Notes: generated by a model from the letters alone, not told the origin. A DNA stretch of 46,383 bases from Deltaproteobacteria bacterium (GCA_020444045.1 JAHLLS010000032.1:1-46383), one strand, 5' to 3'; counted from the first letter of the stretch, positions 15,107-24,789 are shown. Program-made: numbers and translations.

Positions 15107-16033
15107 TTAGCCGAATCGTCCGGCCAGTATCAGCCAGAAGCTGAAAGAACCGGCCGATATCAGTGTGCTGGCGGAAATGGCCGCCACCGCGAAATCCGTA
15201 TCCCCCCGCATTTCCTTGGCCATCACATAGGCAATGGTTGCCGTGGGAGACGCTAACAGAATCAGACCCGGCAGGTAGTCCGCTGGCGCCAGATCGCATA
15301 ATCGATACAGCGCCAACCCCATCCCCGGGAGCACGATCAGCTTGATCGCCACCGCGCCCGTGACCGCGGAAATATGGTCGCGCATGACGCGAAATGACAA
15401 CGAAGCGCCGATCAGCAGGAGCGCCGTGGGCAGTGCCAATCCACTCAATATATCCAAACTGCGTTCAACCACCAGCGGTATCGGGACCTCGAAGGCAGAT
15501 GCCAGAATCCCGGCCAGTGCGGATACAATCACCGGATTGCCTAAAAGGGCTTTCAGGAGACTACCGGTGCCCGGCCCCTGGCGGCCCGGATGGTGGGCCT
15601 GGAGGGCAAAAACCGACAGCACGTTCTGCAGGATCATCAGGAAACCGGCAATCAGACCGGCACGTACGAACCCCGTCTCCCCCAGGTAGTAAAATGCGAC
15701 CGAAAGCCCGATGTATCCCAGGTTGCCATGCCCCGCGCTCTGGATAAAGATGCCGGCACGGGAGCCGATCACACGCCGCCAGCGGCAAAGCCCCCAGGCT
15801 ACCAGATAGGCCACGGTCGCTGCCGCCAGCGTAATAAAGAGCACCGCCCCGTGAAACTCCTGCCCCAGAGACGCTTTAGAAATCGCCCGGAAGATCATGG
15901 CCGGTATGGCCAGGTAATAGACAATGCGGTTGGCCGGCCCCAGGAATTCGGGCGGCATAAAGCCCTTCCGATGGGCAATCCAGCCCAGAAAGACAATTGC
16001 GAAAATGGGAATAATGGTACCGGCGATTTCCAT
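15107..16033 (-). CDS. AEC (auxin efflux carrier) family transporter
   Basis: A 308-residue inner-membrane protein with about ten helices and the AEC opening (IIPIFAIVFLGWIAHRKGF) plus an LGN/NLGYIGLSVAFYYLG segment near the first inverted repeat. Family members carry malate, auxin-like or other organic anions. The start at 16033 was chosen because the frame before it is not hydrophobic; no clear ribosome binding site is visible. The stop lies 26 bases before the SUI1 gene, so the two are probably co-transcribed. Confidence 0.82.
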   Translation of the reverse strand: MEIAGTIIPIFAIVFLGWIAHRKGFMPPEFLGPANRIVYYLAIPAMIFRAISKASLGQEFHGAVLFITLAAATVAYLVAWGLCRWRRVIGSRAGIFIQSAGHGNLGYIGLSVAFYYLGETGFVRAGLIAGFLMILQNVLSVFALQAHHPGRQGPGTGSLLKALLGNPVIVSALAGILASAFEVPIPLVVERSLDILSGLALPTALLLIGASLSFRVMRDHISAVTGAVAIKLIVLPGMGLALYRLCDLAPADYLPGLILLASPTATIAYVMAKEMRGDTDFAVAAISASTLISAGSFSFWLILAGRFG

Positions 16034-16385
16034 AATGGTCGGCAAAATAATGACACAACGGTAACGAAAAGAAAACCGCCCATCACTGAATAGCGCCCCA
16101 CCTTGTGGTACAGGCACCCAGCGTCGGATCGTTTTCCCATTTCTATGAATTCAATTTCACAATAACGTCCCTTCGCCATCAAGAGCATTGCACCAACCTG
16201 TTTGTATTCCTGACATTATTCTATTTTTCTAATTTCGGTATCTTTTTTGCATTGATGGGGCACAGCACACGCCGTTCGTTCAACAGGGCACACCTAACCG
16301 GCTGCGTGGTGTCTGGATAAGGGCATGAATAATGGGTGGGCAGGCCGATAATAGCCGTCTTCAACCTGCTTGCCAGGAGAGGGCC
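16034..16385. other. Intergenic region between divergent genes
   Basis: About 350 AT-richer bases between the AEC transporter (minus) and the DUF5658-like gene (plus). It must hold promoters for both directions, but no hexamer pair stands out. No gene or repeat recognised. Confidence 0.4.
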
Positions 16386-16877
16386 ATGCGCCGATCGCGG
16401 GAAACAAATGCGCGCCCGACACCAATAACGGAAAGACGTTTGGGGATGGACCGGCGCCGCAAGAGCCCTTTCAATAGACGGGGGCTCTTCTCGGCCGGCC
16501 GGCGAGAAAGTGGAAGGCGGTATACCGATCGGCAAAGGCCTTTGCTCGCGGATCGCTATCAGCAATCCCTCTTCGGCGTCATCGTACTGATTCTTTTTTT
16601 GAGTGTTATCGACGCCATTCTGACCCTCTTTTTAATCGACCATGGTGCCATCGAACTAAATCCGATTATGGCCTTCTACCTCGGGGTCGGACCCTATACC
16701 TTTCTATTTGTGAAATACGCCTTGACCAGTGTCGGTCTGATTCTTCTGTTGTTGTTTAGGCGTTTATTCCTGAGGTCTATGAGAATTTTCGCAGGCTCAC
16801 TGCTTTATTTAATTCTTATCGCATTTCTGGGCGTCGTTTCCTGGCAGCTCTATCTGATTCATAGCGTCATCACCTAA
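16386..16877 (+). CDS. DUF5658-like small membrane protein
   Basis: A 163-residue protein with a very basic cytoplasmic start (ERRLGMDRRRKSPFNRR) and three to four helices. The core VIDAILTLFLIDHGAIELNPIMAFYL matches the D-x-x-LT...E-x-NP pattern of DUF5658. AGGAG lies about 7 nt before ATG 16386, which favours this start over an in-frame Met at 16332. Function unknown. It is a lone gene between the AEC operon and the branched-chain cluster. Confidence 0.72.
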   Translation: MRRSRETNARPTPITERRLGMDRRRKSPFNRRGLFSAGRRESGRRYTDRQRPLLADRYQQSLFGVIVLILFLSVIDAILTLFLIDHGAIELNPIMAFYLGVGPYTFLFVKYALTSVGLILLLLFRRLFLRSMRIFAGSLLYLILIAFLGVVSWQLYLIHSVIT

Positions 16878-17041
16878 GCGATGATCGACATCAATCTACC
16901 GAAAAACGCGGCCCGCAAGTAAGCATGGGATAACCCCATATCGCTGTGAAGCAATTTAAAGTTTATAGTGAACCCGAATCCCTGTCCACTTTGCCTGCTC
17001 GCAAGACATACCGGGCGGCATAGGATCTTCAACAACAATTG

Positions 17042-17530
17042 CTATTTCTCTAATGCCGTAAATCCCGACCGGGCCACTTCGACAATTTTGTCGCTGCCGA
17101 TGGCGTCCACAAAATCATCGATCATCTGGGAGTTCCCCGCCACCTGAACAATGAACAGTTCATGATTCTGGCGGTCGAGTATTTCAAATGTATACATACT
17201 GGCGAGTGCCTCCATACGGACCGGATCGGCTTCAAATTTGACGATGGCCACCTCCCGCCAAAAGCTTTCACTAATGTCCAGTTCCCTAGCAGAAATCACC
17301 TCGGTGCTTTTTTCAATCTGCTTGATAACCTGACGCATTTTGTCGTCGCTGTCCTCGCGCAGCGTGATGGTCATGCGACTAGTACCGGGCTGGTTGGTCT
17401 TGCATACGGTGAGGGTTTCCACATTGTACATTTTGCGGCGGATCAGCATAGCAATTTTGTTGAGCACGCCTGGCCGGTCCAGCATGAATGTTAGGATGGC
17501 CCGTCTTTTCATGGAAACTGTGGTTGTCAT
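17042..17530 (-). CDS. ilvN: Acetolactate synthase small (regulatory) subunit
   Basis: A 162-residue regulatory subunit that binds the catalytic IlvB and usually confers feedback inhibition by valine. The N-terminal ACT domain (ILTFMLDRPGVLNKIAMLIR) and the C-terminal domain typical of IlvN/IlvH are both complete. GGGAG lies 6 nt before ATG 17530; a TTG one codon earlier was not chosen. It lies 30 bases downstream of ilvB on the same strand. Confidence 0.95.
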   Translation of the reverse strand: MTTTVSMKRRAILTFMLDRPGVLNKIAMLIRRKMYNVETLTVCKTNQPGTSRMTITLREDSDDKMRQVIKQIEKSTEVISARELDISESFWREVAIVKFEADPVRMEALASMYTFEILDRQNHELFIVQVAGNSQMIDDFVDAIGSDKIVEVARSGFTALEK

Positions 17531-17560
17531 CAAATTCTCCCGGTTGTTAATGCGCTATTA

Positions 17561-19288
17561 TCATCGATCGATGGAAACAATCATATCAGCAATGCCTCCG
17601 CCAGCCGGTACCATTGGCAAAATGATTTCGCTGGGGTCACATAAAAATTCCACCATGAACGCTCCTTGATGGTCAGCTGCCCGTTGAATCGCTTCATCCA
17701 CATAGTCCAGCTCGGCAACCCTCAGGTAAGGGATACCGTAGGCACTGGCGATGGCACCGTAATCAGGGTTTTTCATAGGTGTTCCGGCATAGCGGCCATC
17801 GTAAAACAGGGTCTGCCATTGGCGGACCATTCCCAGGTATCCGTTGTTCATGATCAGGATTTTAACATCGATACCATGTTCCATGATCGTTCCCAGTTCC
17901 TGGATGTTCATCTGGAACCCACCATCGCCGCTTACCGACCACACGCGCTCATCTTGTCTAGCCAGCTTCACGCCAATCGACATGGGCAGGGCACAACCCA
18001 TGGTTCCGGCACCGCCTGAGGTAAACCAGCTGTTTACAGTTTGGAAATTGTAAAAACGGGCCAAAATCATCTGATGCTGGCCCACATCGCCGACAATGAT
18101 ATCCTTGCCCCGCGTCAGGTGGGACAGGCGGCTGATGATGGTCTTGGCCAGCAATTGCCCCTCGCGGCCAATTCCAACATCAATCTCCTTTTGGATCTGG
18201 TCGGTAATTTCCAGGCGAAAGGCATCGATCTGGGCGAACCACCTACTGCGCGGTTTTGAGACAAGGGCGGGGTCCCGCTCCAACAGTGTGAGCACCTGGG
18301 CCACATCTGCATTGAGGGACAAAGATGTCTTGACGTTTTTATCAATTTCGGAAGGATCGATCTCCACGTGGATCACCTTCGCGTTGATGGCAAAATCTTT
18401 CAATTTGCCAGTCACCCGGTCATCGAATCGCATGCCGAATGAGATGATCAGATCGGCATGCATCAGAGCACGGTTGGCTTCTACAGTTCCGTGCATGCCC
18501 ACCATGCCCAGACTCACGGAATGGTCCACCGGCATCGCGGAAAGACCGTGTAGGGTAAACGCCACCGGAATATGCGCTTTCACGGCAAAGGCCTGCAGTT
18601 TCGAGCCGGCATTGCTGGAAATGACGCCATGGCCACAAAGGATGATGGGTCGCTCGCTCTTGTTGATCAACGTGACGGCTTGCTTTAAAGCGTCCATGTC
18701 CACCGAGGGTGAATAGAAAAAGCCCGGCAGCTGCGGCTCACAGGAGCGGGCATCAAATTCACAGACGCTGTCCGTCTCCTGCAGCTGGACATCCTTGGGA
18801 ATGTCGACGACCACCGGCCCGCCGCGGCCGCTCAAGGCCACGTACATGGCTTCATGAATGGTGGTTTCAATTTCATCTACAGCAAGCGGCATATAGGTCT
18901 GTTTGGTGAGCGGCATCATCACCCCAACCACGTCGCTCTCCTGAAACGCATCCGTGGCAATCACACCGGTGGGGACCTGACCGGTGATGGCCAGCACGGG
19001 CACCGAATCCATGTTGGCATCGGCGATGCCGGTGACCAGGTTCATGGCGCCAGGCCCCGAGGTGGCCATGCAGACACCGATGCGAGGGAGAGACGTGGAC
19101 AGGGAAGCTCGCGATATGCCCTGGGCCATAAACACCGCCCCCTGCTCATGCCGCGACATGATAAATGACAAAGCTTTCTGTTTTTCCATTTCATCAAAAA
19201 TGGGCATGATGGCGCCGCCGGTGTACCCGAAAATATATTTTACACCATTGTCGATCAACGCTTTGAGGACCAGTTCTGTGCCTTTCAT
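17561..19288 (-). CDS. ilvB: Acetolactate synthase large (catalytic) subunit
   Basis: Condenses pyruvate with pyruvate or 2-oxobutyrate in the first common step of valine, leucine and isoleucine synthesis. The 575-residue protein has the three domains of ThDP-dependent enzymes: the catalytic Glu E48 in SRHEQGAVFMAQG, a central FAD-type domain (DRVTGKLKDFA region) and the ThDP-binding GDGGFQMNIQEL ending in NNGYLGMVRQWQ. ATG 19288 follows AGGGA at about 10 nt; the in-frame extension upstream (with CCC) does not resemble the family. It is transcribed with ilvN. Confidence 0.95.
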   Translation of the reverse strand: MKGTELVLKALIDNGVKYIFGYTGGAIMPIFDEMEKQKALSFIMSRHEQGAVFMAQGISRASLSTSLPRIGVCMATSGPGAMNLVTGIADANMDSVPVLAITGQVPTGVIATDAFQESDVVGVMMPLTKQTYMPLAVDEIETTIHEAMYVALSGRGGPVVVDIPKDVQLQETDSVCEFDARSCEPQLPGFFYSPSVDMDALKQAVTLINKSERPIILCGHGVISSNAGSKLQAFAVKAHIPVAFTLHGLSAMPVDHSVSLGMVGMHGTVEANRALMHADLIISFGMRFDDRVTGKLKDFAINAKVIHVEIDPSEIDKNVKTSLSLNADVAQVLTLLERDPALVSKPRSRWFAQIDAFRLEITDQIQKEIDVGIGREGQLLAKTIISRLSHLTRGKDIIVGDVGQHQMILARFYNFQTVNSWFTSGGAGTMGCALPMSIGVKLARQDERVWSVSGDGGFQMNIQELGTIMEHGIDVKILIMNNGYLGMVRQWQTLFYDGRYAGTPMKNPDYGAIASAYGIPYLRVAELDYVDEAIQRAADHQGAFMVEFLCDPSEIILPMVPAGGGIADMIVSIDR

Positions 19289-19390
19289 AGCCGAATTTCC
19301 CTTCTGTTGATTACAGCAGCAGCTCCATTTAATTCCGGATTGAAGTTGGGGCATGCGTTCGATACTCTGAATAATTTCAGACAGTGCGCC

Positions 19391-19406
19391 TGCAGAAAGC
19401 TTGCCA
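19391..19406 (-). promoter_or_regulatory. Sigma-54-like -24/-12 element upstream of ilvB
   Basis: The minus strand reads TGGCAAGCTTTCTGCA, with GG and GC separated by exactly 10 bases as in -24/-12 promoters. It would start transcription near 19380, about 90 bases before ilvB. The -12 part (CTGCA instead of TTGCA) is imperfect, and chance matches occur, so this is tentative. Confidence 0.3.
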
Positions 19407-19464
19407 CAGTAGTGAAATGTAATCTGTTTTTAGATAAAGGCAAGCAATTCGGCGCTCTATTGCC

Positions 19465-19493
19465 TTGACTTTAAACGACCATGACCTCATTTT
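19465..19493 (+). promoter_or_regulatory. Possible promoter of leuCD
   Basis: TTGACT at 19465-19470 is a good -35 hexamer; CATTTT at 19488-19493 after 17 bases is a poor -10. It lies about 80 bases before leuC and divergent from ilvB. Confidence 0.35.
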
Positions 19494-19574
19494 TGATTAC
19501 TTAAGGGCAATGGAACGCATCAGCTCTTCAAAGACAAAACAAACAAGCCAACCCTTCAATTGAAAGATAAACCC

Positions 19575-20984
19575 ATGGGAAAAACGCTCTTCGAAAAAAT
19601 CTGGGATGCCCATGTCGTGCGGCAATTGCCCGACGGCACGGCGCTGCTGTATATCGATCGCCATCTGGTGCACGAAGTCACCAGTCCCCAGGCCTTCGAG
19701 GGCATGCGGCTTGCCGGCCGCACTCTCCGCCGCCCGGAGTTGGCCTTCGCCACCATGGACCACAACGTCCCCACCACCGAAGACCGCCTGAACATCGAAG
19801 ACCCCATTTCCCGGGCCCAGGTGGAGGCCTTGCAGGCCAACTGCGACGCTTTCGGTATCAAGCTATTCGGTCTGGGCGATGCCCGCCAGGGAATCGTTCA
19901 CGTCATCGGACCGGAACTGGGCCTCACGCTGCCGGGGCTGACCATCGTCTGCGGTGATTCCCACACCTCCACCCACGGCGCTTTCGGAGCGCTGGCCTTC
20001 GGCATCGGCACCTCGGAAGTGGAACACGTGCTGGCCACCCAAACCCTGATTCAGGAAAAGCCGGGCACCTACCATATCGAATTCAACGGCCGTCTGGCCC
20101 CGCACGTCTCCGCCAAGGACATGGTGCTCAAGATGATCGGCCTCATGGGGACGGCCGGCGGGGCGGGCCATGTGCTGGAATACGGCGGCGATGCCGTGCG
20201 CCGTCTGTCCATGGAAAATCGCATGACCATGTGCAATATGAGCATCGAAGCCGGCGCCCGAGCGGGCATGATCGCCCCGGACCAGACCACCTTCGACTAT
20301 ATTATTCAACAACAACGGCCTTACGCCCCCCAGGGGAAAGATCTGGAGCGCGCCCTGGCCTACTGGCGGACCCTGCCCAGTGACGATGATGCCGCCTTTG
20401 ATCGCACCCTGCCCATCGATGCCGCCCGAATCGCCCCGCAGGTTACCTGGGGCACGAACCCCGGCATGGTCATGGATATCGACCAGCCCGTTCCCGGGCC
20501 GGACACAGCGGACGGGTACAGCCGCTCCGATGTGGAAAGCGCCCTGGCTTACATGGGACTGACACCCGGGACCCGCTTGACGGATGTACCCGTCGATGTC
20601 GTCTTTATCGGGAGCTGCACCAATTCCCGTATTGAAGATCTGCGCCAGGCGGCCGCCATCCTGAAGGGCCGCACTAAGGCCGACCACGTGCAGTTACTGG
20701 TGGTGCCGGGCTCCCATGCCGTGCGGGAGCAGGCCGAAACCGAAGGCCTGGACCGCATTTTCAAGGCCGCCGGAGCCGAATGGCGCTATGCCGGGTGCAG
20801 CATGTGCTTGGGCATGAACCCTGACCAGCTGCGTCCGCAACAGCGCAGCGCATCGACCTCCAACCGCAATTTCGAAGGACGCCAGGGCAAAGGCGGACGC
20901 ACCCACCTGGTGAGCCCTGAAATGGCCGCCGCCGCCGCGGTGGCCGGTAAATTCGTCGACATCCGCACCTGGCTTTCAAAGTGA
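19575..20984 (+). CDS. leuC: 3-isopropylmalate dehydratase large subunit
   Basis: Isomerises 2- to 3-isopropylmalate in leucine synthesis, together with LeuD. The 469-residue protein of the aconitase family starts MGKTLFEKIWDAHVV, the classical LeuC opening, and has the 4Fe-4S ligands C348 (GSCTNSR), C408 and C411 (CSMCLGMNPD). GDSHTSTHGAFGALAFGIGT forms the substrate region. An earlier TTG in frame (19560) is rejected on family alignment. It overlaps no gene and is followed 14 bases later by leuD. Confidence 0.96.
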   Translation: MGKTLFEKIWDAHVVRQLPDGTALLYIDRHLVHEVTSPQAFEGMRLAGRTLRRPELAFATMDHNVPTTEDRLNIEDPISRAQVEALQANCDAFGIKLFGLGDARQGIVHVIGPELGLTLPGLTIVCGDSHTSTHGAFGALAFGIGTSEVEHVLATQTLIQEKPGTYHIEFNGRLAPHVSAKDMVLKMIGLMGTAGGAGHVLEYGGDAVRRLSMENRMTMCNMSIEAGARAGMIAPDQTTFDYIIQQQRPYAPQGKDLERALAYWRTLPSDDDAAFDRTLPIDAARIAPQVTWGTNPGMVMDIDQPVPGPDTADGYSRSDVESALAYMGLTPGTRLTDVPVDVVFIGSCTNSRIEDLRQAAAILKGRTKADHVQLLVVPGSHAVREQAETEGLDRIFKAAGAEWRYAGCSMCLGMNPDQLRPQQRSASTSNRNFEGRQGKGGRTHLVSPEMAAAAAVAGKFVDIRTWLSK

Positions 20985-20998
20985 GGAGAAATCATATC

Positions 20999-21646
20999 AT
21001 GACACCCTTCACCCAGCACACCGGTATCGTGGCCACCCTGGACCGCGCCAATGTGGATACGGACGCCATCATCCCCAAACAGTTTTTAAAATCCATCAAA
21101 CGCACCGGCTACGGGCCGAATGCGTTTTTTGACTGGCGCTACGGACCGGACGGAACCCCGGATGCCAGCTTCGAACTCAACCAGCCCCGCTTCGAAGGCC
21201 GGTCGATCCTGGTGACCCGCAACAATTTCGGCTGCGGCTCCAGCCGGGAACATGCGGTCTGGGCTTTAACCCAGGATGGATACCGCGTTGTCATCGCCCC
21301 CTGGAAAGACATCAACGGCGAACGCCTGCAAGGCTTTGCCGACATCTTCCGCTCCAATGCCGTCAAAAACGGCCTGCTGACCATCGAGTTGGCCGAAGCC
21401 GACGTGGATGCCATATTTGATCTGGTGAAACGCCATCCCGGCCTGACGGCAACCGCCGATTTACCCTCTCAGACGGTAACCTTCCATGCCGAAGCCGACC
21501 AGTCGGTGTTCGCGTTCACGATCGACCCCGGCATCAAAGACAAATTACAGCGGGGACTGGACGATATTGCGCAAACCCTGGCGTATGCGGCCGATATCGA
21601 CCGCTTTGAAACAACCCACGATCTCTGGCTGCATCCGCCGGCATAA
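20999..21646 (+). CDS. leuD: 3-isopropylmalate dehydratase small subunit
   Basis: The swivelling small subunit that completes isopropylmalate dehydratase. The 215-residue protein has LDRANVDTDAIIPKQFLK near the N-terminus and NNFGCGSSREHAVWAL, both signatures of the long proteobacterial LeuD form. GAGGAGA lies 9 nt before ATG 20999, so a GTG at 20981 that would overlap leuC is not used. The gene converges on ilvD with only 24 bases between. Confidence 0.95.
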   Translation: MTPFTQHTGIVATLDRANVDTDAIIPKQFLKSIKRTGYGPNAFFDWRYGPDGTPDASFELNQPRFEGRSILVTRNNFGCGSSREHAVWALTQDGYRVVIAPWKDINGERLQGFADIFRSNAVKNGLLTIELAEADVDAIFDLVKRHPGLTATADLPSQTVTFHAEADQSVFAFTIDPGIKDKLQRGLDDIAQTLAYAADIDRFETTHDLWLHPPA

Positions 21647-21670
21647 GGATACATCTATTTCAACCTTGCG

Positions 21671-23350
21671 TCAGGCATCCGTCACACAGCCTTCCGAGGC
21701 CGATGTCACCGTTTTGATATACTTGTAGAGCACGCCTCGGGTGGCCTTGTAGGGCGGTGCCGACCATTCCCGGCGACGGGACGCCAGATCTTCTTCGCTG
21801 ACATGGACGTCGATGCGGTTTTGCGCCGCATCGATGGTGATAACGTCACCATTGCGAATCAGCGCAATCGGTCCGCCCGCCTGGGCTTCCGGCGCGATGT
21901 GTCCCACGATGAAGCCATGGGAGCCCCCTGAAAAACGCCCATCCGTCAACAACGCCACGTCGCTGCCCAGGCCGGCGCCCATGATGGCGGAGGTCGGCGT
22001 CAGCATTTCCGGCATGCCCGGACCGCCCTGGGGGCCTTCATAGCGAATCACCACCACGTCGCCGCGATGAATCTGCTTCTTCTCCAGTGCCGCCAGCATG
22101 GCTTCTTCGGAATCGAAAACATTGGCCGGCCCGCTGAACGCCGTGCCCTCCTTGCCGGTAATCTTTCCGACGGCCCCCTCCGGGGCCAGGCTGCCGCGCA
22201 GAATCTGGATATGGCCACGCGGGTGGATGGGGTTGTCCAGCGGGCGGATAATCGCCTGGTTCTCGGATAGAGGGGCTACCGCCTTGAGATTCTCCGCCAG
22301 AGTTTGCCCGGTAACGGTCATGCAGTCACCGTCCAGCAGTCCTTCGCCTAAAAGGTACTGCATCAGGGCCGGCAGGCCGCCAATCCGGTCGAAATCCTCC
22401 TGGACGAACTTACCGCTGGGCTTCATGTCCGCCAGGAGGGGAACCCGGTCGCTGACCTTCTGGAAGTCGTCCAGCGCCAGGGGCACATCGACCGCCCGCG
22501 CCATGGCGAGCAAATGGAGAACGGCGTTGGTGGAGCCCCCCAGCACCGTGATAATCACCAGGGCATTCTCAAAGGCCTGGCGGGTCATGATATCGCGCGG
22601 CCGGATGTCTTCCTCCAGCAGGCGCCGGATGGCCGCCCCGACGCGGTGGCATTCGTCGCGCTTTTCCTTGGAATCGGCCGGGCGACTGGCGCTGAAGGGC
22701 AGCGCCATGCCCATGGCTTCGATGGCCGAGGCCATGGTGTTGGCCGTGTACATGCCCCCGCAGGCCCCGGCCCCCGGACAGCTTTTCTGCACGATGGCCC
22801 GCCGGCGGTCTTCGTCGATGGTACCGGCGATATACTCGCCGTAACTCTGAAAGGCCGACACGATATCAAGCTTGACCCCGTCCAGATTGCCGGCCCGGAT
22901 GGTGCCGCCGTAAACCATGAGCGACGGGCGATTGACCCGGGCCATGGCCATCAGGCAGCCGGGCATGTTCTTGTCACATCCCGGCAGGGCGATATTGGCA
23001 TCGTACCACTGCGCCCGCATGACGGTTTCGATGGAATCGGCAATGATATCCCTGGAGGGCAGCGAATAGCTCATGCCTTCGGTGCCCATGGAAATGCCGT
23101 CGCTGACACCGATGGTGTTGAACCGCAGGCCCACCAGGCCGGCGGCATCGACGCTCTTTTTGACCTCGGCCGCCAGATCGTTCAAATGCATGTTGCAGGG
23201 GTTGCCCTCGTACCAGACGCTCCCGATACCCACCTGGGCCTTGCCCATATCCGCTTCCGTGAGCCCCACGCCATACAGCATGGCCTGGGAGGCCCCCTGG
23301 GACTTGGGCGCGGTGATGCGGCAGCTGGTGCGATTAAGTTTAGACGCCAT
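21671..23350 (-). CDS. ilvD: Dihydroxy-acid dehydratase
   Basis: Converts dihydroxy acids to the 2-oxo acid precursors of valine and isoleucine. The 559-residue protein has the cluster ligands C52 (GNPCN), C125 in GCDKNMPGC and the CPGAGACGGMYTANTM segment with the third ligand, plus TDGRFSGGSHGFIVGH near the C-terminus. AAAGGAG lies 5 nt before ATG 23350. The length and three-Cys pattern fit the bacterial IlvD family; whether the cluster is 2Fe-2S or 4Fe-4S is not decided here. It is the third branched-chain transcription unit in a row; ilvC, leuA, leuB and ilvE are not in the window. Confidence 0.96.
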   Translation of the reverse strand: MASKLNRTSCRITAPKSQGASQAMLYGVGLTEADMGKAQVGIGSVWYEGNPCNMHLNDLAAEVKKSVDAAGLVGLRFNTIGVSDGISMGTEGMSYSLPSRDIIADSIETVMRAQWYDANIALPGCDKNMPGCLMAMARVNRPSLMVYGGTIRAGNLDGVKLDIVSAFQSYGEYIAGTIDEDRRRAIVQKSCPGAGACGGMYTANTMASAIEAMGMALPFSASRPADSKEKRDECHRVGAAIRRLLEEDIRPRDIMTRQAFENALVIITVLGGSTNAVLHLLAMARAVDVPLALDDFQKVSDRVPLLADMKPSGKFVQEDFDRIGGLPALMQYLLGEGLLDGDCMTVTGQTLAENLKAVAPLSENQAIIRPLDNPIHPRGHIQILRGSLAPEGAVGKITGKEGTAFSGPANVFDSEEAMLAALEKKQIHRGDVVVIRYEGPQGGPGMPEMLTPTSAIMGAGLGSDVALLTDGRFSGGSHGFIVGHIAPEAQAGGPIALIRNGDVITIDAAQNRIDVHVSEEDLASRRREWSAPPYKATRGVLYKYIKTVTSASEGCVTDA

Positions 23351-23556
23351 GGATGCTCCTTTCTGAAGTCACGTTTTCCAGTTCGAAAACCGGTCCATTC
23401 AACATAATCCGGAAAACCACGGGATCAATACCGATGCCGCTATCGGCAAAAAATTCATGCGGGGCACAGGTTTTTGGAGCGTTGCGTCTTCAACCTGGCG
23501 TCATAGGGGCATGAACACGCGCACCTGCCAGCGATATTCAATACAAGGCGGGCGAC

Positions 23557-23583
23557 GTTGCCCGGCCCAATCGGCCGGGCAAC
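23557..23583. terminator. Strong GC hairpin downstream of the Ysc84-type gene
   Basis: An 11-bp perfect stem (23557-23567 with 23573-23583) with a 5-nt loop lies in the 334-base gap between ilvD and the Ysc84-type gene. It is on the 3' side of the latter and probably ends its transcript, but no T-run follows on either strand. Apart from this hairpin the gap holds nothing recognisable. Confidence 0.45.
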
Positions 23584-23684
23584 ACGGAAGATAAAGGGGG
23601 GGCTCGGGGGAGGACGACCGCACCAACGGGGTCACGGCGCACTGGAACTGAGATCAAACGAACCTTAAAAACCGACGCCAGGGA

Positions 23685-24260
23685 CTACAGCCCCCGGAAG
23701 TTGAATTTCTGTCCGCCCACGGACAGCTCCGCCATCAGGCCGCCTTTGACCTTCACGAAGGTTGCCATGCCGTTGGTGTAGTACGCCTGTGACTGCACGC
23801 CGGTTTGAGGGCCAGCCGAGGCACTGGCGGAAGTCCCGGTGGTGCTGGTTTGGACCGATGCACCCGCCGTAATGGCCACTGCCGATGCTTTGGCATCGAA
23901 CTCAAACTGGCCACGGGTAAATTTCTCGTAGGCCCATTGGTTCTGGAAGAAAATAATTTCACTGAAGGCCTGACCGCCCCACTGGAACCCGATCGAACCG
24001 TGAATCAGATTTACCGTTCCGGTGACCTGGCCATTCCGGTAGACCTGCCCCTCCCCGTAAGCGCCACCGAAAATCAATGCGGCTTTGCCAACTACGGGGA
24101 ATAGGGCATAGCCGTAAGCGTTATCAAAAAACCACCGCACCTCAGGAGCTGACCGGAAAGCATTTTTCGCTTTGGAATAGTCTTTTATCTCCTGCGCCCC
24201 CACTGTCAATGGCAACAGAACCACCAGTATGGTTAACAATAGAACGCCACTGTGTCTCAT
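23685..24260 (-). CDS. Exported Ysc84/SYLF-domain lipid-binding protein
   Basis: A 191-residue protein with a signal peptide (LLLTILVVLLPLTVGAQ) and the SYLF (DUF500) domain: GYALFPVVGKAALIFGGAYGEGQVY, then SIGFQWGGQAFSEIIFFQN and a closing FVKVKGGLMAELSVGGQKFNF. The domain binds phosphoinositides in eukaryotes; its bacterial role in the envelope is unclear. AAAGGAGAG lies before ATG 24260. A Thr/Ser-rich stretch (STTGTSASASAG) lies in the middle. Single gene. Confidence 0.85.
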   Translation of the reverse strand: MRHSGVLLLTILVVLLPLTVGAQEIKDYSKAKNAFRSAPEVRWFFDNAYGYALFPVVGKAALIFGGAYGEGQVYRNGQVTGTVNLIHGSIGFQWGGQAFSEIIFFQNQWAYEKFTRGQFEFDAKASAVAITAGASVQTSTTGTSASASAGPQTGVQSQAYYTNGMATFVKVKGGLMAELSVGGQKFNFRGL

Positions 24261-24789
24261 GGGACTCTCCTTTGCAATGGTGTCTTCGGGAAAAAGCCGT
24301 TTAAGAAACGATGGGTGTCATCATTTCCGACGATGGTATTGACGGTGAAACGTCATCAATAAAATAAGGATACTGATTTCTGCGCACAGACAGCGGAGAA
24401 ATCGAAGCGTCGCCGTGTGGTCGCAGATGTAAGACAGAAGAAATATCAAACCGGCTGGTCTAACGGGTAGGACTTAAGGCCTTGTAACAGTGCCGGCCGG
24501 TTATGTCAAAAGATTCGGCCCGGACAAGGCACGTGCTCTCCTTTTCGAATCCGAATCCGGCGTTACCCAGCGGTCTTATAAAAAATTTGACGCGTGGATA
24601 AACCACCCGGCAGAAAAGCGAAGCCGCCATGATCGGTTTGGTATCCATACAATAAGTTCGAGAAACCAGGACGCAAGGAGGGGGTGAGGGACATCGCATC
24701 ATCCCCGGCCTGTCACTTGGCTGAGACCGCCCGGTTGACATCCGTTTCAGATTGAATGGTGGGGTATAGCGACGGTGGTCGAAATTAAG
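24261..24789. other. Intergenic stretch with no recognised gene
   Basis: About 530 bases between two minus-strand genes. Short open frames exist on both strands but have no family resemblance, ribosome binding site or steady codon bias. No repeat or RNA structure stands out. Confidence 0.4.

Noticed and set aside
22514..23407. A 297-residue plus-strand open frame opposite ilvD
   Set aside because: Antisense to a fully conserved enzyme gene and without recognisable domains.
24490..24687. A 65-residue plus-strand frame in the 530-base gap
   Set aside because: Starts at GTG without a ribosome binding site and shows no family resemblance or steady codon bias.
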